Source: Nocardiopsis sp. JB363 (GTDB taxonomy: Bacteria; Actinomycetota; Actinomycetes; Streptosporangiales; Streptosporangiaceae). Taken from it: 64,000 nucleotides of DNA. The notes under the pieces were generated by a model. The model was not told the origin of the DNA, did not search any database, and was given only the letters and a program-made list of their open reading frames with translations. The stretch covers positions 62,001 through 126,000 of the forward strand of contig NZ_FRFF01000003.1 of the NCBI RefSeq assembly GCF_900143625.1, given 5' to 3'. The position numbers and the translations under genes were made by a program. This document shows, one piece after another, positions 26,991 to 34,582 of this stretch (the stretch's first letter is position 1; every line of letters begins with the position of its first letter).

Positions 26991-27719
26991 TCAGGCCGGC
27001 GGGAAGCAGGTGGGCGATCCCGGCTCCGGCGGTTCGGTGGACGTCTCGGGCGGCAGTCCGGTCACCGGGGTGGGAACTCGGGGGGGGGTCCCGGTGCTGC
27101 GCAGCGGCGGGTCCCAGCCCAGGCCGGGGTCGTGGCTGCGCACGACCTTCCCGGGGATCCCGGCGATGACGGCGTGGTCGGGGTAGGTACCGGGGCGGAC
27201 CACCGTGCCGGCGGCGACCACCGAGTTCCGGCCCAGGTGCACGCCCGGCAGGATGACGGAGTTCGCGCCCAGCCAGCTCCCGGCGCCGATGCTCACCGGG
27301 TCGTCCACCGGCCACTGCAGGCCGACGGGGATGTCGGTGTTGGCGTAGGAGTGGTTCTGGTCGGTGATGTAGACGTAGGGCCCGGTGTAGACGTGGTCGC
27401 CGATGTCGACGGACCGGTGGGCGACCACGTGCGAGCCACGGCCGATGGCGCATCCGGATCCGATGCGCACGACGGAACCCTCACCGAGGTCGTAGTCGGG
27501 TCCCATCCCGGCGGCCAGGGTGATGTCGCCGCCCAGGACGGTGTGCACCCCGATCTCGATCCAGGGTTCGCCGTACAGGGTGGCGATGGGAAAGGCGATG
27601 GCGGAACCACTGCCGAAGCGGGCGAACCTGCGGGCGGCCTTGGACTCCGCACGGATCTCACCGTGGGTGCGTGCGTACGTCCAGACGGAACGGATGATCC
27701 AGTTGAGGAGCCGCGACAC
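26991..27719 (-). CDS. Hexapeptide-repeat acyltransferase
   Basis: 242 residues. After an N-terminal helical part (SRLLNWIIRSVWTYARTHGEI) a left-handed beta-helix is evident from hexapeptide repeats (IGSGCAIGRGSHVVAHRSVDIGDHVYTGPYVYI and IGAGSWLGANSVILPGVHLGRNSVVAAGTVV), with the catalytic-type His in TDQNHSY and the closing AVIAGIPGKVV. Such enzymes O-acetylate sugars or other hydroxyl groups using acetyl-CoA. The 45-residue tail is Pro/Thr rich. GTG 27719 is preferred to GTG 27731 because a -10-like TAATAA abuts 27731, but either is possible. A TetR-type palindrome lies at the promoter. It sits between two transsulfuration genes without an obvious link. Confidence 0.85.
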   Translation of the reverse strand: MSRLLNWIIRSVWTYARTHGEIRAESKAARRFARFGSGSAIAFPIATLYGEPWIEIGVHTVLGGDITLAAGMGPDYDLGEGSVVRIGSGCAIGRGSHVVAHRSVDIGDHVYTGPYVYITDQNHSYANTDIPVGLQWPVDDPVSIGAGSWLGANSVILPGVHLGRNSVVAAGTVVRPGTYPDHAVIAGIPGKVVRSHDPGLGWDPPLRSTGTPPRVPTPVTGLPPETSTEPPEPGSPTCFPPA

Positions 27720-27734
27720 GGGTGCACCCACTTA

Positions 27735-27748
27735 TTACCGGCCAGTAA
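27735..27748. promoter_or_regulatory. TetR-type operator candidate (copy 1)
   Basis: TTACCGGCCAGTAA is a 14-base near-perfect palindrome directly upstream of the acyltransferase start and overlapping a -10-like TAATAA on the minus strand. A related element, TTAACTGGTCAGTAA, occurs before the thiolase gene. The regulator is not identified. Confidence 0.45.
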
Positions 27749-27805
27749 ATACCAATGCGAACATTAGCAGTGTCCGAGTATGCGGCACCCTGACCGGTAT
27801 GTGAA

Positions 27806-27838
27806 CACCGGGCCCCGAACAAGGTTCGGGACCCGGTG
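27806..27838 (-). terminator. Intrinsic terminator after cystathionine beta-synthase
   Basis: 15-bp stem with one mismatch (CACCGGGCCCCGAAC / GTTCGGGACCCGGTG) and a three-base loop, 18 bases beyond the stop codon of the leftward gene. Confidence 0.8.
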
Positions 27839-27855
27839 CACGAAGGCGTCCGAGA

Positions 27856-29223
27856 TCAGCCCGAAAGGTGCGCCAGCAGGTCCTGGCGGGTGAGAATCCC
27901 CACCGGCTTGCCGTCGCGCAGCACCACCAGGGCGCCCGACCTGCGCAGCAGTCGCACGCAGTCGCTCACCGGGGTGCCGGTGCCGACCGTGGACAGCGGC
28001 TTGCCCATGTGGGTCTCCACCAGGTCGTCCAGGTCGGCGCGGCCGTCGAAGAGAGCGTCCAGCAGGTCGCGTTCGGCGATGGAGCCCACGACCTCGGCCG
28101 CCATGACCGGCGGCTCCTCCTTCATCACCGGCAGCTGGGAGACGCCGTACTCGCGCATGATCGCCACGGCGGTGCCGACGGTCTCGTCCGGGTGGCTGTG
28201 CACGAAGTCGGGCATCTCGCCCTCCTTGTCGGCCAGCACCTTGCCCGCGGTGGCCTCCTCGGTCTCCGCGGACAGGAAGCCGTAGTCGGACATCCACTCG
28301 TCGTTGAAGATCTTGCCGAGGTAGCCGCGGCCGCCGTCCGGCAGCAGCACGACGATGACGTCGTCCGGCCCGGCCGTCTCGGCCACCCGCAGCGCCGCCT
28401 CCACGGCCAGCCCGCAGGAACCGCCCACCAACAGGCCCTCCTCCTTGGCCAGGCGGCGGGTCATCAGGAACGAGTCCTTGTCGCTGATCGCCACGATCTC
28501 GTCGCAGATCGCCGTGTCGTAGGTGCCGGGCCAGATGTCCTCGCCCACGCCTTCGACCAGGTAGGGACGGCCGCTACCACCCGAGTAGACCGAACCCTCG
28601 GGGTCGGCGCCGATGACCTGTACCTGTCCCTCGGAGGCCTCCTTGAGGTACCGACCGGTGCCACTGATGGTTCCGCCGGTGCCGATGCCCGCCACGAAGT
28701 GCGTGATGCGGCCCTCGGTCTGGTCCCAGATCTCCGGACCCGTGGACTCGTAGTGCGAGGCGGGGTTGTTCTCGTTCTCGTACTGGTTGGGCTTCCAGGC
28801 GTTCGGGATCTCCTGGGCCAACCGGTCCGAGACCGAGTAGTAGGACTCGGGGTGCTCCGGCGCGACCGTGGTCGGGCAGACCACGACCTCCGCGCCGTAC
28901 GCCCGCAGCACCGACAACTTGTCCGGTCCGACCTTGTCCGGGCAGACGAAGACGCAGCGGTAGCCCTTCTCCTGGGCGACCAGGGCCAGGCCGATGCCGG
29001 TGTTGCCCGAGGTGGGCTCCACGATCGTGCCGCCCGGCTTGAGGGCACCGCTCTTCTCGGCGGCCTCGACCATACGCAGTGCGATGCGGTCCTTGACCGA
29101 TCCACCCGGGTTGAAGTACTCGACCTTCGCCAGGATCGTCGGGGCCAGCCCCTCGGTGACCTTCCGCAGACGAACCAACGGGGTGTCCCCGACCAGGTCG
29201 ATGAGTGAGTCGTGTACCCGCAA
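27856..29223 (-). CDS. cbs: Cystathionine beta-synthase
   Basis: 455 residues. The PLP fold-II catalytic domain spans about 1-310: GDTPLVRL, the Schiff-base Lys in NPGGSVKDR (K44), the Asn loop TSGNTGIGLA, and the phosphate loop GIGTGGTISGTGRYL. Two CBS domains follow (VHSHPDETVGTAVAIMREYGVSQLPVM and PLSTVGTGTPVSDCVRLLRRSGALVVL). This domain order is that of CBS, not of plain cysteine synthase. The enzyme joins homocysteine and serine to cystathionine in the cytosol. There is no heme-binding N-terminus. The TTG at 29223 was chosen: AAGGAG lies six bases upstream. Confidence 0.93.
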   Translation of the reverse strand: MRVHDSLIDLVGDTPLVRLRKVTEGLAPTILAKVEYFNPGGSVKDRIALRMVEAAEKSGALKPGGTIVEPTSGNTGIGLALVAQEKGYRCVFVCPDKVGPDKLSVLRAYGAEVVVCPTTVAPEHPESYYSVSDRLAQEIPNAWKPNQYENENNPASHYESTGPEIWDQTEGRITHFVAGIGTGGTISGTGRYLKEASEGQVQVIGADPEGSVYSGGSGRPYLVEGVGEDIWPGTYDTAICDEIVAISDKDSFLMTRRLAKEEGLLVGGSCGLAVEAALRVAETAGPDDVIVVLLPDGGRGYLGKIFNDEWMSDYGFLSAETEEATAGKVLADKEGEMPDFVHSHPDETVGTAVAIMREYGVSQLPVMKEEPPVMAAEVVGSIAERDLLDALFDGRADLDDLVETHMGKPLSTVGTGTPVSDCVRLLRRSGALVVLRDGKPVGILTRQDLLAHLSG

Positions 29224-29549
29224 CTTTGCTCCTTCGCATAGTGGCGACCGGGTCTTCGGCCCGCCTGTATCGCAATCCCCGGTGACGTCCGAGGCGGGTG
29301 GGACCGTTCCGGTCCCCCACACCTGAACTCTAGGGCGTGTTCTCGGGGGTTCGCTCCCCTTCACCTGGCGCGGAGCCCCGAGGCGGACCGATCGTCCCGA
29401 TCCACGCGAACGTATCGAACGGGTGGCCCCGGGGCTCGGATTGTGTGCCGCCGAGTTACGTGACCACGGGGTTCCTCGCCGGTAACGTCGGTGGATGACC
29501 GGCTCGCCGGCCTGTGGGGCGGGTCCGACTCACCGGGGGTGACTTCCGC

Positions 29550-30605
29550 ATGCTGCGAGCCGTACGAGCCCGTCGCATCGCCGCCGCCACCGCCTTCGGC
29601 GGGGGTGGACTCACACTCGTGGGCGGAGGCACGGTGGCCCTGCTCTACCTGCAGGCCAAGCTGGCCAAGAACGCCATCGGCGTGACCAAGTGGCGACGCC
29701 CCCGTACCGACGGCGTGTACGGGGACGGCGACGGCCCACCGCTGCGCCTGTTGATGCTCGGGGACTCCACCGCCGCGGGGTTCGCCGTGGAGGAGGCGCG
29801 CGAGACACCCGGCGTAATGCTGGCCGCGGGCCTCGCCGCGGCCGCTGATCGTCCGGTGCGGCTGCGCTGCACGGCCAAGCCGGGCGCGACCTCCGCCGAC
29901 CTCGACCGCCAACTCGAACGGGCCGGGGCACGCCGGCCCGACCGTCACTTCGACGTGGCGGTGGTGTTCATCGGCGCCAACGACGTCATCCGCCGGGTAC
30001 GACCCAACGACGCCGTCGCGTCGCTGCGCGAGGTCACCCGGGACCTGAGGGAGCTCGGCACGCCGGTGGTGGTGGCGACCTGCCCTGACCTGGGCACGGT
30101 GCGTTCCATCGGCTGGCCGCTGCGGTCGGTGGCCCGACGGGCCTCCCGCCAGTTGGCCGCCGCGCAGACGATCGCGGTCACCGAGGTCGGCGGTCGCACC
30201 GTCTCCCTGAGCGACCTCCTCAGCGACGATTTCCGGACAGATCCCGTTTCCATGTTCGGGCCGGACCGTTTTCATCCGTCAGCTCGCGGGTACGCCCAAG
30301 CCGCGTTCGCCGTCCTGCCGTCCGCGTGCGCCGCCTTGGGGTTGCTGCCCGAGCTCGACGAGGGCGAACGCACCCGAGGTGTCCTGCCGGTCGAACGCGC
30401 GGCCGTGGTCGCCGCCGAGACACCGGGAACCGAGGTCACGCGGGCCGGCGGCCTCGAACCGAGCGGTTCCCGATTCGGTTGGGCCGCCCTCGTCCGCGGC
30501 CCGTTCCGCCCCCGGACCACCGCCCGGGAACACGGCGACGAGCCCGACTCGCAGGACGCACGAACGACGACCCCGGATGGCGCGCGGGAACGCCCGCCGG
30601 GTTAA
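29550..30605 (+). CDS. SGNH/GDSL hydrolase, membrane anchored
   Basis: 351 residues. An N-terminal hydrophobic anchor (residues about 10-36) is followed by an SGNH esterase domain: block I MLGDSTAAG with the nucleophilic Ser73, block III GANDV, and block V DRFHPSARGY with the catalytic Asp/His. The C-terminal 90 residues are low-complexity, Arg/Pro/Thr-rich. Such proteins act as lipases or esterases at the cell surface. ATG 29550 has GGGGGTGA upstream; GTG 29514 is an alternative. The stop codon lies inside the TetR-type operator of the next gene. Confidence 0.88.
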   Translation: MLRAVRARRIAAATAFGGGGLTLVGGGTVALLYLQAKLAKNAIGVTKWRRPRTDGVYGDGDGPPLRLLMLGDSTAAGFAVEEARETPGVMLAAGLAAAADRPVRLRCTAKPGATSADLDRQLERAGARRPDRHFDVAVVFIGANDVIRRVRPNDAVASLREVTRDLRELGTPVVVATCPDLGTVRSIGWPLRSVARRASRQLAAAQTIAVTEVGGRTVSLSDLLSDDFRTDPVSMFGPDRFHPSARGYAQAAFAVLPSACAALGLLPELDEGERTRGVLPVERAAVVAAETPGTEVTRAGGLEPSGSRFGWAALVRGPFRPRTTAREHGDEPDSQDARTTTPDGARERPPG

Positions 30606-30616
30606 CTGGTCAGTAA
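30602..30616. promoter_or_regulatory. TetR-type operator candidate (copy 2)
   Basis: TTAACTGGTCAGTAA is an imperfect palindrome with the core ACTGGTCAGT, 29-43 bases upstream of the thiolase start. Its complement TTACTGACCAGTTAA is close to the element TTACTGGCCGGTAA seen before the acyltransferase gene, so both may be bound by one lipid-responsive TetR protein. Confidence 0.4.
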
Positions 30617-30644
30617 CAACGTGCCCATGACAAGGACGAGGAAC

Positions 30645-31865
30645 ATGCCCGAAGCAGTCATCGTCGCCACCGCGCGCTCTCCGATCGGCCGGGCCTTCAA
30701 GGGCTCCCTGAAGGACATGCGCCCGGACGACCTCACCACCCAGATCATCGGGGCGGCACTCGCCAAGGTCCCCGAGCTCGACCCCAAGAGCATCGACGAC
30801 CTCATGCTCGGCTGTGGCCTGCCCGGCGGTGACCAGGGCTTCAACATGGCCCGCGTCGTGGCCGTGCAGCTCGGCCTGGACACCGTCCCGGGCACCACCA
30901 TCACCCGTTACTGCTCCTCCTCCTTGCAGACCACCCGGATGGCCTACCACGCCATCAAGGCGGGCGAGGGCGACGTGTTCATCTCCGCCGGTGTGGAGAC
31001 CGTCAGCCGGTTCGTCAACGGCAGCAGCGACAACCCGCAGAACGAGAACCCGCTCTTCGCGGACGCCAAGGCGCGCACCGAGAAGCGCAAGGAGGGCGGC
31101 CAGGGAGCCTGGACCGACCCGCGTGAGGCCGGGAACCTTCCCGACGCCTACATCGAGATGGGCCAGACCGCGGAGAACGTCGCCGAGCTCACCGGCGTCT
31201 CCCGGCAGCGCCAGGACGAGTTCGCCGTCCGCTCACAGAACCTCGCCGAGAAGTCGATCGACAACGGCTTCTGGGAGCGCGAGATCAGCCCGGTGACCCT
31301 GCCCGACGGCACCGTCGCCACCACCGACGACGGCATCCGTCGCGGCACCACCTACGAGAAGGTCTCGCAGCTCAAGCCGGTGTTCCGCCCCGACGGCACC
31401 GTCACCGCCGGCAACGCCTGCCCGCTCAACGACGGCGCCTCCGCGCTGGTCATCATGAGCGACACCAAGGCCAAGCAGCTGGGTCTGACCCCGCTGGCCC
31501 GGATCGTCTCCACCGGTGTGACCGGTCTGAGCCCCGAGATCATGGGCCTGGGCCCGGTCGAGGCCTCCAAGCAGGCCCTGGCCCGCGCCAACATGGCCAT
31601 CGGCGACATCGACCTGGTCGAGTTGAACGAGGCCTTCGCCGCCCAGGTGCTGCCCTCCGCCGACCAGCTGGGCATCGACATCGACTCCCAGCTGAACGTC
31701 AACGGTGGCGCCATCGCCGTCGGTCACCCGTTCGGCAGCACCGGTGCGCGCATCACCGGCACCCTGATCAACGGTCTTCGATTCCACGACAAGACGTTCG
31801 GTCTGGAGACCATGTGCGTCGGCGGCGGCCAGGGCATGGCGGCCGTCTTCGAGCGCCTCAGCTGA
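30645..31865 (+). CDS. Acetyl-CoA acetyltransferase (thiolase)
   Basis: 406 residues, full length. Thiolase features: acyl-accepting Cys in TRYCSSSLQTTRMA (C90), QAENVA-type TAENVAELTGVSRQRQDEFAVRS, the NGGAIAVGHPFGSTGAR signature with the catalytic His, and the C-terminal CVGGGQGMAAVFE with the second Cys. It is of the degradative or FadA/steroid-thiolase type, cutting 3-ketoacyl-CoA or joining two acetyl-CoA. ATG 30645 has GAGGA just upstream; GTG 30621 and ATG 30627 are alternatives. No other beta-oxidation gene is adjacent. Confidence 0.92.
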   Translation: MPEAVIVATARSPIGRAFKGSLKDMRPDDLTTQIIGAALAKVPELDPKSIDDLMLGCGLPGGDQGFNMARVVAVQLGLDTVPGTTITRYCSSSLQTTRMAYHAIKAGEGDVFISAGVETVSRFVNGSSDNPQNENPLFADAKARTEKRKEGGQGAWTDPREAGNLPDAYIEMGQTAENVAELTGVSRQRQDEFAVRSQNLAEKSIDNGFWEREISPVTLPDGTVATTDDGIRRGTTYEKVSQLKPVFRPDGTVTAGNACPLNDGASALVIMSDTKAKQLGLTPLARIVSTGVTGLSPEIMGLGPVEASKQALARANMAIGDIDLVELNEAFAAQVLPSADQLGIDIDSQLNVNGGAIAVGHPFGSTGARITGTLINGLRFHDKTFGLETMCVGGGQGMAAVFERLS

Positions 31866-31880
31866 GCAGTCCTCTCCGTC

Positions 31881-31909
31881 GGGCCCCGGACCGGTTCGGT
31901 CCGGGGCCC
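31881..31909 (+). terminator. Intrinsic terminator after thiolase
   Basis: Perfect 12-bp stem GGGCCCCGGACC / GGTCCGGGGCCC with a five-base loop followed by TTCCTGT. Confidence 0.88.
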
Positions 31910-32101
31910 TTCCTGTCCCCCGACCCCTGCGAAAGGGCGCTGAAGGGGCCAAAGCCCCACCGGGTTCGGCCATGTAGCACTTCCGGGGAAACGTTCCCAC
32001 TCCGGCAAGGTAAAAGCCGGCGACCAGGCCTTGTCCAAACCGTGATCCTGATGCATGGTCGCAGGTAAGTGCCAGACGCCCAATGCACTGCGGAGGTGCC
32101 T

Positions 32102-32353
32102 ATGTCGGTAGTCCACTCGCCGGAGATCCACGCAAAACTCATCGAACGCATCCCGGTCGTGACAGGCCGCGGACTCCACGAGTGGTTCGACTCGCTCGAC
32201 AAGGGACCGGGCCTGCTGCGCCCCCTGGACCGGTCACACTGGCTCGCTGACGAGTACGACCTCACCCACGGCTACGCCCAAGCCATCGTCACCGAGTACG
32301 ACCGCCGCCGAAGGAACCGGTCCATCCCGGCCCCACGCCGCGAGGGTTCCTGA
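32102..32353 (+). CDS. DUF4287 domain protein
   Basis: 83 residues and almost entirely the domain: MSVVHSPEIHAKLIERIPVV ... LHEWFDSLDKGPGL ... HWLADEYDLTHGYAQAIVTEYDRRRRN. The compact helical protein is common in actinobacteria and of unknown function; the segment LTHGYAQAIVTEYD is typical. ATG 32102 has a textbook GGAGGT five bases upstream. About 235 bases separate it from the thiolase stop, with a terminator between, so it has its own promoter. Confidence 0.85.
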   Translation: MSVVHSPEIHAKLIERIPVVTGRGLHEWFDSLDKGPGLLRPLDRSHWLADEYDLTHGYAQAIVTEYDRRRRNRSIPAPRREGS

Positions 32354-32376
32354 CCCGGGGAACAGCAGACGAGAAA

Positions 32377-32408
32377 GGGCCGCCCCGAAGCATCGCTCGG
32401 GGCGGCCC
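32377..32408. terminator. Bidirectional intrinsic terminator
   Basis: Perfect 12-bp stem GGGCCGCCCCGA / TCGGGGCGGCCC, eight-base loop, between the convergent DUF4287 and Bax-inhibitor genes. Confidence 0.85.
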
Positions 32409-32431
32409 CATCCGTACGGGGTGGCCGATGA

Positions 32432-33334
32432 CTAATCGGCGAACATCGTCTTGATGATCCAGAGCAGACGCAGGATCTCGATGTACAGCCAGACCAGGGA
32501 GACGGTCAGACCGAAGGCGAACTGCCAGGCGAACTTGTTCGGGATGCCGGCGTCGACGCCCTCCTCGATGCCACGGAACTCGATGGCCAGGGTCAGAGCG
32601 GCCAGCACGACGAACACGATGCCGACGCCCAGGCCCAGCCAGGTCGGACCGCGCAGGCCCATGCCACCGGCGATGAAGAAGCTGAGCACGAAGTTGACCA
32701 GCATCAGGGCGGCGGCACCCATGACGGCGTAGGAGACGGCCTTGACGAAGCCGTCGGTCACCTTGATGATCCGGAACTTGTACAGCGCCAGCATCACGCC
32801 GAAGACCGCGACCGTACCGATCACGGCCTGGGACACCAGCGAGGGGCCCGCGGACGGGTCGCTGAGGGTGGCCGAGAGGGTCGCGCCGAGGAAGGCGGAC
32901 AGACCACCGACCAGCAGGCCCTCCAGCGCCGCATAGCTGAGGATCGCGACCGGGTTGGTGATCTGCTTGAACGCGATCACCAGGCCCAGGACGAGGCCAC
33001 CGAGCATGCCCACGAACATGAGCGCCATGCCCAGGCCCGGGTTGCTCATGAAGAGGAAGTAGTTGATGACACCGAAGAGTGCGACGGCGCCCAGGGTCAT
33101 GCCCGTGCGCACGACCACGTCGTCGATGGTCATCGGCTGGTCGCCGGCGGCCTGCTGCGGGTAGCCCTGCTGGGGGTAACCCTGCTGACCGTAGCCCTGC
33201 TGGGGGTAGCCCTGCTGCGGGTACGGCTGTCCGTACCCCGGCTGCCCATAGCCCTGCTGCCCGTAGCCCTGCTGGGGCCCGGACTGCTGTTGTAGCGCCC
33301 GCTTGAGGACGGGGTTCGAACTCCGCATCCGCAT
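32432..33334 (-). CDS. Bax inhibitor-1/YccA family membrane protein
   Basis: 300 residues. Residues about 19-61 are a Gln-Gly-Tyr-Pro repeat tract; the remainder is a seven-helix BI-1-like domain ([17 protein letters not shown] to [16 protein letters not shown]). The family includes Ca2+-leak channels (BsYetJ) and regulators of membrane proteases (YccA). The C-terminal Asp region seen in BI-1 channels ([17 protein letters not shown]) is partly present. The N-terminal tract is the type often added to actinobacterial membrane proteins. ATG 33334 is used, with ATG two codons later possible; AAAGG lies upstream. Confidence 0.88.
   Translation of the reverse strand: MRMRSSNPVLKRALQQQSGPQQGYGQQGYGQPGYGQPYPQQGYPQQGYGQQGYPQQGYPQQAAGDQPMTIDDVVVRTGMTLGAVALFGVINYFLFMSNPGLGMALMFVGMLGGLVLGLVIAFKQITNPVAILSYAALEGLLVGGLSAFLGATLSATLSDPSAGPSLVSQAVIGTVAVFGVMLALYKFRIIKVTDGFVKAVSYAVMGAAALMLVNFVLSFFIAGGMGLRGPTWLGLGVGIVFVVLAALTLAIEFRGIEEGVDAGIPNKFAWQFAFGLTVSLVWLYIEILRLLWIIKTMFAD
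33152..33280 (-). repeat. Coding repeat: QGY-rich tract
   Basis: About nine copies of a QQGYxQ-like unit (for example QQGYGQ, QPGYGQ, QQGYPQ) encoded by near-identical 12-21 base units of the type CAGCAGGGCTAC. The DNA repeats are direct and could vary in copy number by slippage. Protein tracts of this type are disordered and resemble prion-like or phase-separating sequences. Confidence 0.8.
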
Positions 33335-33429
33335 GTTCAGTAAAGGCCTTTCACGCGTGGTTTGCTGCCCACAAAGTAACGTACGGGCCTCTGCTCGGGT
33401 TCCGAGGGTAGATCACCGTTGGGAAACGG

Positions 33430-33467
33430 CGACGGCCCGCACCGGTGGAGGTCGAGGCGGGCCGTCG
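33430..33467 (-). terminator. Intrinsic terminator after proline dehydrogenase
   Basis: 11-bp stem CGACGGCCCGC / GCGGGCCGTCG with a 16-base loop, 26 bases beyond the stop codon of the leftward gene. Confidence 0.65.
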
Positions 33468-33492
33468 TCACGAGCGCGTGCTTCGCGCACGC

Positions 33493-34419
33493 TCAGCCGC
33501 GCGTGATCAGGGAACGCGCGAAGAACAGCATGTTGGCCGGACGCTCCGCCAGACGACGCATGTAGTAGCCGTACCACTCGTCGCCGTAGGGCACGTACAC
33601 GCGCATGCGCTTGCCCTCGGCGGCCAGGCGCACCTGCTCGGCGTCACGGATGCCGTACAGCATCTGGTACTCGTAGTCGTCCGCGCCGCGGCCGTTGGCG
33701 GCGGCCAGCTCACCGGCGATGGCGATCATGCGCGGGTCGTGCGAGGCCACCATCGGGTAGCCCTCGCCCTCCATGAGGACGCGCAGGGCCCGCACGTACG
33801 CCTTGTCGACCTCCTGCTTGTCGCGGAAGGCCACGGTCTCGGGCTCGTCGTAGGCGCCCTTGCACAGACGCACCCGGGAACCGGCGCCGCTCAGGTCGCG
33901 GCAGTCGGCCACGGTACGGCGCAGGTAGGCCTGGAGCACCGCGCCCACGAACGGGAAGTCCTCGCGCAGCTCGCGCAGGATGCCCAGCGTGGAGTCGACG
34001 GTGGTGTGGTCCTCCATGTCGAGGGTGACCGTGGTGCCGATCGCCTTGGCGGACTCGGCGATCTTCCGCGCGTTCTCCAGCGCGATCTTCTCGCCGTCCG
34101 CGTTCAGGAACTGGCCGACGGCCGACAGCTTGACCGACACCTCGGCGCGGTCGCCCAGCCCGGCCTCACCGAGGGCGGCGAGCAGGTTCTGGTAGGCGTT
34201 GACCGTGTCGGTGGCCTGGGACAGGTCGGTGGTGTCCTCACCGAGGAAGTCCAAGGTGATGTAGCGGTCCCTGGCCAGCTCGTGCACGGCCGGCAGGGCC
34301 TCTTCCTGGCTTGCGCCCGCGACGAACCGGGTGACCATGGCCCGGGTCATGGGCGTGCGCTCGACGATCTTGCGGCAGGTCGCGGACCGGGCGGCGAGCA
34401 GCAGGGATTTGCGAAGCAT
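33493..34419 (-). CDS. Proline dehydrogenase
   Basis: 308 residues, the stand-alone PRODH barrel size. Motifs: SVKLSAVGQFL, TLDMEDHTTVDSTLG, QAYLRRT, RLCKGAYDEPET, SHDP and the C-terminal YVPYGDEWYGYYMRRLAERPAN with the substrate-binding Arg pair. It oxidises proline to P5C with FAD and passes electrons to the membrane quinone pool. The gene lies downstream of the P5C dehydrogenase gene on the same strand with a 163-base gap. ATG 34419 follows CGAGGTCACC. PutR, encoded upstream on the other strand, is the expected activator. Confidence 0.95.
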   Translation of the reverse strand: MLRKSLLLAARSATCRKIVERTPMTRAMVTRFVAGASQEEALPAVHELARDRYITLDFLGEDTTDLSQATDTVNAYQNLLAALGEAGLGDRAEVSVKLSAVGQFLNADGEKIALENARKIAESAKAIGTTVTLDMEDHTTVDSTLGILRELREDFPFVGAVLQAYLRRTVADCRDLSGAGSRVRLCKGAYDEPETVAFRDKQEVDKAYVRALRVLMEGEGYPMVASHDPRMIAIAGELAAANGRGADDYEYQMLYGIRDAEQVRLAAEGKRMRVYVPYGDEWYGYYMRRLAERPANMLFFARSLITRG

Positions 34420-34582
34420 GGTGACCTCGAAGAAGACGTGCGCGGACCGGTCGGTCGGCGCGGACGAAGCGCGGCCGGCTGATCCGGCCGCACCGATGGA
34501 ATCCTCGGGGGGCGTGGGACCGCGGGGATCCCGGAGAGGGCGCGCACCCCCTCAGGACGGGAGGGGGTGCGCGCCCGAGCCA

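Noticed and set aside
31985-31998. GGGAA-ACG-TTCCC inverted repeat before the DUF4287 gene
   Set aside because: Short arms and GC/AT simple composition; no matching second copy to support an operator.
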